Source of the DNA: Liopterus haemorrhoidalis
Taxonomy: Eukaryota; Arthropoda; Insecta; Coleoptera; Dytiscidae
Reading direction: 5' to 3'
Assembly: GCA_963971575.1 (NCBI GenBank)
Contig: OZ020625.1
Span: forward strand, 1,860,001 to 1,924,000
DNA: 64,000 nucleotides
Shown here: positions 21,459 through 33,400 of the stretch, piece by piece
Layout of the letters: every line of letters begins with the position of its first letter
Position numbering within the stretch: position 1 is the stretch's first letter
The notes under the pieces: model-generated
Database searches by the model: none
Seen by the model: only the letters and a program-made list of their open reading frames with translations
What the model was told of the DNA's origin: nothing
Program-made: the position numbers and the translations under genes

Positions 21459-24400
21459 GTGAGTGTTTTGCATAGTTATTCCTAGACTCTTAGACAAATT
21501 GTAGCGGTACTTTGTGATGGCGGTCGGTCTGGTGGTGGCTACAGCTGATTTTTTTTTTTTTTTTTGGACGAAAAGATACATTATTTTAGAGTATTTTTTT
21601 TTCCAGAATTTTTTATCATGTAAGGTCAAGTTGGTTAACTGGGCCATATTTTTACAACATGCAACACAAATTCATAAGTAAAGTCAAAAATATATAAATG
21701 ACAGGATTATAATTACTCTCGTAAAAAAATGCATGTTTCAACTATAAACTGGATTAATAAAATTAATATTTTTCTAAAAATTGAATGTGTTCTATTTTTT
21801 TTTTTTATTTTAGTGTTGATTGGTCCAGTTCCCCAGGAATTTGGGGTAACTGGACCAATAGCAAGTATTTTATAATATAAAAGCGTAGAAAATATTGTAA
21901 GGTAACTGGGTCATACATAACATGTTTTTTTATTTTGAGTAAAAATTGAAAATTTTTATTTTGTGAAATACAGGAGTTACATTATTTGCAATGAAACAAT
22001 ATTAAAGATACTTAACTTAACTTAAAAATAAAATCAATACCAATATAAGTTCTGTGTCCATTAAACAAAAATGGCGCGAAATGAATGAATTCTAGTACTA
22101 CAAATCGCCGTAACTGCCGCACTTTTAAATACAATAACCACAGAATTAATAGGCTGGTGCCCAGTTACCTTGGTGGCCCTGTTAACCAACTTGACCTTAT
22201 AATTACAAAATATAATTTCCATCATTATTTATTAGGGCTTCCCAACGTTGTTTAAATCGGACGGCGCGAGATCTGGTGAATAGTTTATTTTATGATTTCG
22301 ACCCCCTGACCCTAGTTTATTTTATGAACTCCCAGTTTGTTTATTATTTTTGTCCCCTTGTCTCCAGTTTATTTAGATTTTTTACCCAGTTTTTTTAGAT
22401 TTTTTGCCCCCTGTCCCAAGTTTATTGTAAGAATTGTTGTTACTCCCCTTCACCCAGTTTTTTTTTACAATTTTTGTCCCCCTTTCTCCAATTTATTTTA
22501 TGAATTTTTGTCCCTCTCCTCCAACCATCTTTTTTTTACAATTTTTGCCCCCCTTTTCCTAGTTTATTTATGAGTTTTTGCCAATCCCCTTCACCCAGTT
22601 TTTTTTTTACAATTTTTGTCCCCCTTTCTCCAATTTATTTTATGAATTTTTGTCACTCCTTCAACCATCTTTTTTTACAATTTTTGCCCCCCTTTCCCTA
22701 GTTTATTTTATGAGTTTTTGCCAATCCCCTTCACCCAGTTTTTGTTAGTATTTTTGTCCCCTTGTCCCCAGTTTATTTTATGAATTTTTGCCCCCTTATC
22801 CCTAGTTTATTTTATGAATTTTTGTCACTCCCTTTCACCCAGTTTTTTTTAATTTTTGCCCCCTGTCCCCAGTTTTTTTTAATTTTTGCCCCCTGTCCCC
22901 AGTTTTTTTTTACAATTTTTGCTCCCCTTTCCCTAGTTTTTGTTAGTATTTTGTCCCCCTGTCCCCAATTTATTTTAAGAAATTTTGCCGCCCTTTCCCT
23001 AGTTAATTTTATGAATTTTAACTCCTCCGCGGCCCTTTTATGTAAATTATTGCTCCTACCTAGCCCCAAGTTTATTTTCTAAATTTTTGTCCGCCCCGGC
23101 CTCTAGTTTATTTTCTGAATTTTTGCCTCTTCGACCTAAAGTGGTTTTTTTAATTTCTGTCCCTCTTTGGTTCAAGTGATTTTTTGAATTCCTGCCCATC
23201 TTTGGTTCAAGTGATTTTTTGAATTTCTGCCCCTTTTCGGTTCAAGTGATTTTTTGAATTCCTGCCCCTCTGTGGTTCAAGTGATTTTTTTAAATTTCTG
23301 CCCTTTTTTGGTTCAAGTGATTTTTTTAAATTTTGCCCCTCGGTTCAAATGTTTTTATTAAATTTCTTCCCCTTTTTGGTACAAGTGATTTTTGTAATCT
23401 CTGCCGCTCTTTGATTCAAGTAATATATTGTATTCCTGCCTCTCTTCGGTTCAAGTGATTTTTTTAATCCCTGCCCCTCTTTGAGTCAAGTGATTTTTTG
23501 AATTTTTACCCCACTTCGGTTTCATTATGCCCCCAAGTTTATTTTCTTAATTTTGACCTGCCCGACATCAAGTGATTTTTTTTAATTCCTGCCCCTTTTC
23601 GGTTCAAGTGGTTTTTTGAATTCATGCCCCTCTTTGTTTCAAGTGATTTTTTGAATATCTGCCCCTCTTTGATTCAAGTAATTTATTGTATTCCTGCCTA
23701 TCTTTGGTTCAATTGATTTTTTGAATTCCTGTCCCTCTTTCATTCAAGTGATTTTTTCAATTCCTGCCCCTCTTTGGTACAAGTGATTTTTTGAATTCCT
23801 GCCCCTCTTTGGTTAAAAATTTCTGCCCCTTCTCGGTTCAAGTGACTTTTTGAAATTCTGTCCCTTCTCGGTTCAAGTGATATTAAAAACTAGCATGACT
23901 TAAAGTTAACCCTTATCGTGACAGCGCCATATTTCTGAATCCCACAGAATAAATTTTACATGATACGTCTTAACTGATAAAGTAAAACGTGTACGTTGTA
24001 GCGTATAGACTGCACTTTGGACTGTACTATCCTACTTCGACGTAGTCCTACGTCAAAAAGAGGTTAAATCTAGAAATCTTTACTTCTGTTGATGTTATTA
24101 CTTGTGATTAATCTGGAGACATTTTAATGACAAATTTTGATATCTGTTCACACCGCTTGACATATACCGTCATCTTGTTGAAACCACATGTTTTCCAAAT
24201 TCATCTAATTGGTGTGTAATTTTTTCTTGTTTATCACTTTTCTATATTTACTATTATGTCGTCTTTCATAATCATCACGAGTCACTAAGTCGTTGATAAA
24301 ATTTTGGAAAAACATCTCTATTTGGTTTCTTTTGACTTCATAATTCAAATCATGGGATAGACTTGGCAGGTTATTGGAAAAAATATTGGCAAGTTTTTCT

Positions 24401-27400
24401 TAACGTGGCCCTATCAAAACAATGTTAGTAATACATCTAATTTTTAGTTTGTATTTTCAAAATAAAGACTATGTAGACATTTTGTCTCTCTATCTTTGTC
24501 TATATGTTTCTTTTGGCAATGTCATTTGGAAATTATGGTTTACTATCCATCTTGCTTAAAGAGTAATGGGTGTGTTCACACGGTTCCATGACAACTGGGG
24601 CCGTAACACAATTCGGGCAGTTCACAATTGGGGCTTTTCACAACTGGGGCCATTAACAACTGAGGCGATGGACAATTCGGGCCGTACATAATTGGGGCTT
24701 TGCACAACTGGGGCCATTAACAACTGGGGCGATGGACAATTCGGGCTTTCCACAACTGGGGCCATTAACAACTGGGGCGATTTAAGACAGTGAACCAGCA
24801 TTTCTCTTACTGGGCACTATCAAAACCTAAGCCTTATAATCTCCATCTTGCACTAAATGCTAGGACTTTTCAGGTATCTTACATACCTATAGTTAGCTGT
24901 TTTCAGGAGTCTTATATACCAAGAGCTAGCTCTTTTGTTAACTGCTTCTTTTGATGTCTTTCCACCGGTCGTCGGATGTCTTTTTATGTTATTTTTGCAA
25001 TTCTAATTGCATACAGAATTACAAAACGAAAATATGTTACAGAAATAATTTTCAAATAAAGAGATTCTTTGAGTTCAAGGTTCGGAATTGGGGTCAAAAA
25101 TCTTAAATTTAAAAATAAAATTCTTATGTTTTGTCTAAAATTATAAAGAGTTGAGGATTTTCGAAATTAGTCTTTGGAATTACTGGAATTATTTTAGAGA
25201 TTTTTAAACAGAAGACAATATCAGTACAGTGACTCCTTCTTTATGTTCGGTTGGACTCAACAATGTCCGATGGCGGCGCTGTGATCGCTGTAAAACAGCT
25301 GATCGAAACGAGTAATGTGAAAGTTGTCCTCATTTGTTTACATGTTAAATCTTCGATTAACAATGCATAATTAAAAGCAATCCTTACTAGAGATGGGAAT
25401 TTCGGCTTAATTTGCGGAACCAGATCAGTGGAGGTCGTTCAGTTTGTTGAGCCGGTTCATTGATCCGGCTCAGTGATCCGGTTAAGTAAACATGTTTCCG
25501 AGACACAGGTCGGTCGGTCGTTCGTAGGTAGAACGTCGCTTAGAGTCGACTCTTGCTTAGAGCCGGTTCTTGCAATATATGAACTGTAAACATGATCCCG
25601 AGACACAGGTCGGTCGGTCGTTCGGTCGTAGGTAGAACGTCGCTTAGAGCCGGCTCTTGCTTAGAGCCGGTTCTTGCAATATATGAACTGTAAACATGAT
25701 CCCGAGACACAGGCAGTCAGTTGTCGATCGTTCGCTCGTAGGTAGAACGTCGCTTAGCCCCGGTTCTTATCTAACATTTTTGAAACAAACAATTCACTTT
25801 ATGTAGCTACTGTATTTTAAACCAGATGTGTTAAATTTATGGCGATGTTTATTGCCCTTATAAATTGGACATCTGGGATTTGGGCAATACTTTTAATATT
25901 TTTATATAGTATGGTGTAAGAAAATACAGACTAAGCCTATTAGTTTCAAATAAACTGCCCTACAAATTGATGACAAAATACACTTTATGATAATACATTA
26001 CAAGCCGAGTTCTCGCGAAGTTCAACATGACATCGATCCAGATCCGGATCACTCCGGTCACTGCTCACAATCGCCCGACCAATCGTATCCTTGAAACTAT
26101 ACAGTGAGCCGTGAGCCGGCTCATTTCAATTTGGTGAACCGTGTCACTTCGGTCAGTGTACTGAGCCGGCTCAGTGAGCCGGTTCGTTCATGAACGACCA
26201 ATCTCTATTAACAATGCTTTATGCAACTGGAACTAAGTGCTTTGAAGAGACTTCAAAGGATAGTGCAATTTCTTTGAAAGATTTACTTTGTTCACATTAC
26301 GAAATTTTCGTTATATGATCGCGTTTCTAGATCAGATTAGTATCGTAAAACAGAAGTCTAATGTATTTGATGATTTTTATATTTTTTTTTAATGTTATTT
26401 ATTTTTTCCAGGTTGGCGGTCACACGAGACTGCTTCTTTTGAACCAGTCTACAATATGTAAACCTCTGAACTTCAAGGAACTGGATTTTTACCAGAATCT
26501 TCCAAGGGAAATTGATACTTTTGTCCCTAAATACAAAGGTGAGAATTTTTTTTTTACATTTTATAGTAATTAAGTCGAAAATTTTCTGCAAACCAATTGT
26601 AAATTGTCTTTTCTGATGGTGCTTCATTACCAAAAGTTGAAGCGATTCTATGCATTGTTGTTGAGTTAGGCCTTTACTAAAATCGTAAAAAATCATCCAA
26701 CGAAAACCTTCACGAGTAATATCCATTTTTTCCACAAACTTGATTTTTTGAACGCTCACTGTCAAAAACTACTGGGTCAATTTATAAGCTGCCATTGATT
26801 TCACAATAACAAATGTCAAATTTTACGAATATAATAATGACACATTTCAATATTGCCATCTGGTAGTCGTTTGTAAAAGCATAAAAGATAACCCCTCGTA
26901 TTAGACCGGGAGCTCATGACAGTTTTTGGTCTCCGATTTCATACAGCATGCCTTTTGGAGGAGAGAATATTTACCCTGTGACAACAAAAAAGGGATGGTA
27001 CTAAACCCCTGCACGCTTTCCGGTCATAGGGAAAATTGCATTTCCACTTAAACACAAAATTTTTGTGCTTTTCTCTGATTTTATATTGCTTGCCCTTTTG
27101 TCAAAAGAAAGTTATAACAAATTTAAAGTCTTTTAAATATATGCATGCGATTCAGAGGGTCCCAAAGGGCTCAAACGGTCAGGTGATCTTGTAATAAAAA
27201 AATATGATTTTCCGCGTTTTCATACAGGATGCCTATAATTAAAAGACTTTAAATTTGTTATAACTTTCTTTTGACAAAAGGGCAAGCAATATTAAATCAG
27301 AGAAAAACACAAAAATTTTGTGCAAGTGGAAATGCAATTTTCCCTATGACCGGAAAGCGTGCAGGGGTTTAGTACCATCCCTTTTTTGTTGTCACAGGGT

Positions 27401-30400
27401 AAATATTCTCTCCTCCAAAAGGCATGCTGTATGAAATCGGAGGCAAAAATGTCATGAGCTCCCGGTCTATATCAGATCCTAACCAGGCATGTTTTATTGA
27501 TTTCAAAACCCGACCCCCTTAAAGAATTCTAAGTAAATTAGAAATAGCGTAAATCTGTAATGTTTTAAATGTCACTGCGAAGGAAATTTAATTATAGTTG
27601 CTCTTTAAAATCTTTAAATATGTGTAAACATTTTGAAGAGAACTTTTTTGTACAGTGCAAAAAACAGGTGTAGCATTTGGCAGCAGTGAGTAAATTTTAT
27701 TGGCATTATTTCACGCGACAGTCTAAAACTAATGTACTCCTTATTTATAAACATTTTCAATAAAAATAACAGATAACCATCCTTAGACAAGGATTCTGAT
27801 AACAAGATTTCTTTTTAACGGGAATTTTGTAGAAAGCAGAAGAATGGTAGTCGGAACATATGGTCCAGACTAGAGATGGGTCGTTCATGAATGAACCGGC
27901 TCACTGAGCCGGCTCAGTACACTGACCGAAGTGACACGGTTCACCAAATAGAAATGAGCCGGCTCACGGCTCACTGTATAGTTTCAAGGATACGATTGGT
28001 CGGGCGATTGTGTGCAGTGACCGGAGTGATCCGGATCTGGATCGATGTCATGTTGAACTTCGCTAGAACTCGGCTTGTAATGTATTATAAAGTGTATTTT
28101 GTCATCAATTTGTAGGGCAGTTTATTTGAAACTAATAGACTTATACCCTTTTCACACTAGAACTTTAAGATCGGATGTTAAAGTGAATGTATCTTTAAAC
28201 GCTAATGTGAATAATGGGCCTTGTCTAAATACAAGCGATGTTTAAGACAGAGATCTGCGTCTTAAACTTCGCCCGCATTGCCAACTTAATTTCTATTATA
28301 AAAAAATACTTCTTGAATTTGTGCTGTCAACATTTTATATTATCATAAACAAGAATACTGTATTATATCGACGTTATAAGAAGTTTATACTTATTGTTAT
28401 AATAAAATTATTTATTTTAATAATGTGTTTAATAAAATACAGAGCTACAATAATTGAGATAAAATGTATCGACTTACATGTTAATACAGGTGTAATATAT
28501 TCTTTATTGTAGTGTCTTTATTGTAGAATGAAATGAAATATCCATATTTGTTTATAATAATTCAAAATGTGCGTCTGCGCAGACAGTTCAAAACTGGTAA
28601 TTTCATGATGGTAACTTATGGACAAAATTACTGTAGCTGATGACAGCACCAGAGATTTAAACATCAAGTGTGAAAGCATACCGATCTTAAACATCGGTGG
28701 GCTTTAAGTTCACTCGTCTTAAAGATCTAGGGTGAAAAGGGTATTAGTCTGTATTTTCTTACAACCATACTACATAAAAATATTAAAAATATTGCCCAAA
28801 TCCCAGATGTCCGATTTATAAGCGCAATAAACATCGCCATAAATTTAACACATCTGGTTTAAAATACAGTAGCTACATAAACTGAATTGTTTGTTTCAAA
28901 AATGTTAGATAAGAGCCGGGGCTAAGCGACGTTCTACCTACGAGCGAACGACCGACAACTGACTGACCTGTGTCTCGGGATCATGTTTACAGTTCATATA
29001 TTGCAAGAACCGGCTCTAAGCAAGAGACGGCTCTAAGCGACGTTCTACCTACGAACTAACGACCGACCTGTGTCTCGGAAACATGTTTACTTAACCGGAT
29101 CACTGAGCCGGATCAATGAACCGGCTCAACAAACTGAACGACCTCCACTGATTCGGTTCCGCAAACTGAGCCGAAATTCCCATCTCTAGTTGGTACGACT
29201 GAGAAGTATATAACTGTCACTCGAAAATTAGACCGGAGATAGTTTTGAAAATAGTGTAGTTTGTAGTGTAGCATCGGAAGTTGAAAGGAAGTATTGTGTT
29301 TTACATTATACTTTTTACGTCAGTGCTACGCAAAAAATCTGTACTGCTTAGGAAAAAAATATAATATAGAACGGACTTTAGGCATTTTTAATTTAAAATT
29401 CAGTACATAACACTCGAAGTTGTAAAATGCAGCTTCTAATCTTTTTATGACGTATTATGATAAGAACGCCAAGCATACAATTCTTATCAAGTAAGTTGAT
29501 ATCACAAAACAAGTTCTTAAAATATCAAATTCTTCATTTAAGATAACTCATCAAACATCTTAACCTTGAAAATTGGACAAATATTTAATATATCATCATT
29601 AATATAGTCGGATTGCTGATAGGTGGCTGTTACATGTATGTATCAAGTAGTGCATTCATAAAATAATCTAGTTACCATTTTTCAGCGATTTTAAAAATGT
29701 TTTTTGTTATTTGTCTTAGCTGTCAGTGTCTGTTAATAATATTAATTAATAGAGCTTGCGGGCAATTATTAAATTCACAAACTTTAATTTTAAATCTGCT
29801 GGAATATTTTAATTACGAAAAAGAGAACAATGGACCATTTATTTCTCTATCTTATGTCCATCAAAGAGTAGCAGCTGCCTTAAAGATTTCGGAATCAACA
29901 ATTCGTAGAATTATAAAATGTAATAAATCTGAACTTCTCACTAACAAAATCACGAGAAAACAAAGGAAATTAAAATCTGAACCAGTTTATTTTATTGATT
30001 GGCACAAACGTATGGTCATGAAGTACTAAGATTACCTCCTTATCACTGCCAGTTTAACCCCATTGAACTAATTTGGGGTATAACAAAAAATTATTATGAT
30101 AGACATATTGGTCAAAACGGATATAGTGATAACGAAGTTTTGAAAATGTGGCAAGTAGCCTGTGATCAAATTAGTTGCCAAACTTGGGCAAAATCTGTTA
30201 AAAAAATCGAAAATTTAATAAATGAATGGTGGGAAAGGGAAATGGTTGTTGATGATATTAATTCAATAATAATAAATACAACAAATGACAGCGATAGTTC
30301 AGATAACGATGATGTAATGCATGATATTACAGTGACTAATTTTTTAAATAAAAATAAACATTTAAATACAACTTGTAGCAATATATTATATGAATAAATA

Positions 30401-33400
30401 TATTTTTACTTAATATTTTATTACTTTGTACTTAGGGGAAACATAAAAATTTAATTTAATTAAACAACAAATTATAATCCAAAATTTACGTATGAGGATA
30501 AGTTTTTCCTTATTTATAATTATTACCTTAATATTAATAATTTTGTTTGTTTGAGTACTGCTGTGAATTTATTTTCGTGCTCTAATTAGTAAAGATATCT
30601 ACGAATCATTCCGTTTCTTTCTAATGCTTTGTTTTTTATTAAAATAATTTGGAAGGTTAGTTGTCAACTTGCGTCACTATACGTTACTATGGGTATGCAA
30701 ATAATTATAATGATATAGACAGAGAAAGCATATAGTATTGTATATCGATACTTGTAGCAACGAACAGTCACCTATCAGCAATCCGACTATAGTACGAGGG
30801 TTACCTTTTATGTTTCTATAAACGACCACCAGATGGCAATATTGAAATGTGTCATTACTATATTCGCAAAATTTGACATTTGTTATTGTGAAATCAGTGG
30901 CAGCTTATAAATTGACCGGGTAGTTTGTTGACAGTGAACGTTAAAAAAAACAGGTTTATGAAAAAATGGATATTACTCGTGAAGGTTTTCGTTGGATGAT
31001 TTTTTACGATTTTACTAAAGGCCTAACACAACAACAATGCATATTTGGCATTTGGTTCCTGAATCCCGGTTTCATAAGATTTTTTTTGATTTCCCATTAG
31101 TGGATGTATGTGGGTGTCCTTGTTTACTGATCAGAATTTCCATTGTCTAAGCCAAATGGCTGATCGCCAAAGGACGAAAAAAATAAGAAATGTTTAGAAT
31201 TATGTGTCAAAATTACGAAATCTTGCCATGAATGAAACTTAAATTTGTAAATTACACAATAATTAATAGTGTATTGCTTAACTGTTATTTTGCAAAAAAA
31301 AATACACTTGGACCGTTGAATCAGCAGATAATCGGTCATATCGGCATTACCGATTAATCGGTTATTCCTATTTTTACCGACCGCCAACATATATAAGGGA
31401 GGTATTGTGATAATACCAATTTAGACATTTCGAGATTTCGATGGATCTCCACGAATTGAGGTCCCTACATAACGTTTTGACTATTTTTTGTGTGATGTCT
31501 GTCGGTCTGTCTCTCTGTCTGTCCGTCTGTGTACACGTGCAGAGCAAATTCGGCTGAATGGATTTTTATGAAACTTTATATTTAAGCTTTTGGCATCAAT
31601 GGCACGAGTTGATCAACTTTTAGTAAAAATCGGTTAACTAGAAATGGGAGTTTACTCGTGTCGATTTTAAGATTTTTGCGTATATTTCAACAGAAAAATA
31701 TTTCGAAAAAAATTATTGAACAAAAGTTGCTATAAAAGCAATAACTAACAACTTTTATTTGAGACATTTTTTGATAAAACGAAAAAAAAAAATTTCCAAA
31801 TTTTGCCCTAATAGTTTTAGGTCATTACGGACCAAACATTAATTTTTTATAGACAAAATAAGATGTGAGAATTCCAAAAATTTAAACTTCAAGTCTCTAT
31901 CTCTTACCTTTTTTGAGATAAGATTTTTTTTTAAATTCCATTAAAATCAAAATTTTCCCTAATAGTTTTATGTCATTACGGACCAAACATTAATTTTTTC
32001 TAGACAAAATAAGATGTGAGAAATCCAAAAATTTAAACTTGTCTCTATCTCTTACCGAGTTTACTCGTGTGAATTTTAAGATTTTTACGCTGTAAAACCG
32101 ACTTTGGATTTATTGGTTCTGATAATTTACAAGATCCTAAGAACAATACTGATGGATACCCATTAAAATGGAGAGAGATTCGCTCTTTTACTTATCTTTA
32201 AACTAAAAAATTTTCTCGAAACTTTAAATTATGCGCTTAAATCCTTTTACTTCTAGCCCCCTCAATTACAAATTATAAAAGTTTTTTGGTTATACCTACA
32301 AAACCCTGAAAATAAATAGAGGATTTAAGATTGTTTTTAATGAATCAATTAGGGATTCACTAATTGATATTTTGTCTATTAAGACAAATCGGGTGATTAG
32401 TAGCTATCTGGCCAACGGAATGTCCGAGCGCATTAAGTCGTGCAGTTTGGGTTGGTGAAAAGCAGTCTGTATTATGCGGTCGGTGGTTCGATTCTCCTCC
32501 GTCGGTGATATTATTCGGGCGAGAATAATATGTTTACGTTACTCCCATTTTCACAATCATTCACCCCCCATCCAGGTGTAGGAGCTCGCCCCCTGCCATC
32601 GGCGATTACGTTGCAGAAATAGACCGATGTAAAATAAATAAATAAATTTAAAAAATAGTAGCTATCTGATTGTGTGACAGTGAAGAACGTGCATAACGAA
32701 GCAAACTGAATATCAAATATTTAAATAAAGAATTTTTTAACGTATTACATTTGCTTTATTAAAAAAAATTAATTATAAAATAAATAAAAATCAGCTGTGG
32801 CCACCACAGGACCGACCGCCATCATAAAGTACTTATACAAATTACATTCTAGCGGCAGAGTAGAAATAACTTGACCTAATATTTTCTAACAGAGATATTA
32901 TTTATCATGACCATGGAAACGTTACATATAAATATGAAAAAATTGAAAAATTTTACAGAAATTATTCGAAATTTTTCGTTTTATCAAAAAACGTTTCAAA
33001 TAAAAGTTATTAGTTATTCCTTTTATAGCAACTTTTGTTTAATAAATTTTTTCGAAATATTTTTCTGTTATGAAATATTCACAAAAATCTTAAAATCGAC
33101 ACGAGTAAACTCCCATTTTTAGTCAACCGATTTTTACCAAAAGTTGATCAACTCGTGCCATTGATGGCAGAAGCTTAAATATGAAGTTTCATAAAAATCC
33201 TTTCAGCCGAATTTGCTCTGCACGTGTACACAGACAGACGAACAGACAGACGGACAGACGGACAGACAGACGGACGGACAGACAGACGGACAGACAGACG
33301 GACGGACAGACAGACCGACAGACATCATGCTAAAAATAGTCAAAACGTTATGTAGGGACCTCAGTTCGTGGAGATCCATAGAAATCTCGAAATGTCAAAA

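Noticed and set aside
22337..23082. Open frames in the pyrimidine-rich minisatellite
   Set aside because: Repetitive F/P/L translation with frame jumps between units and no start context or splice support.
25389..26210. Firm hAT assignment with target duplication for the TAGAGATGGG elements
   Set aside because: I could not find matching 8-bp flanks for either copy, so the class is left tentative.
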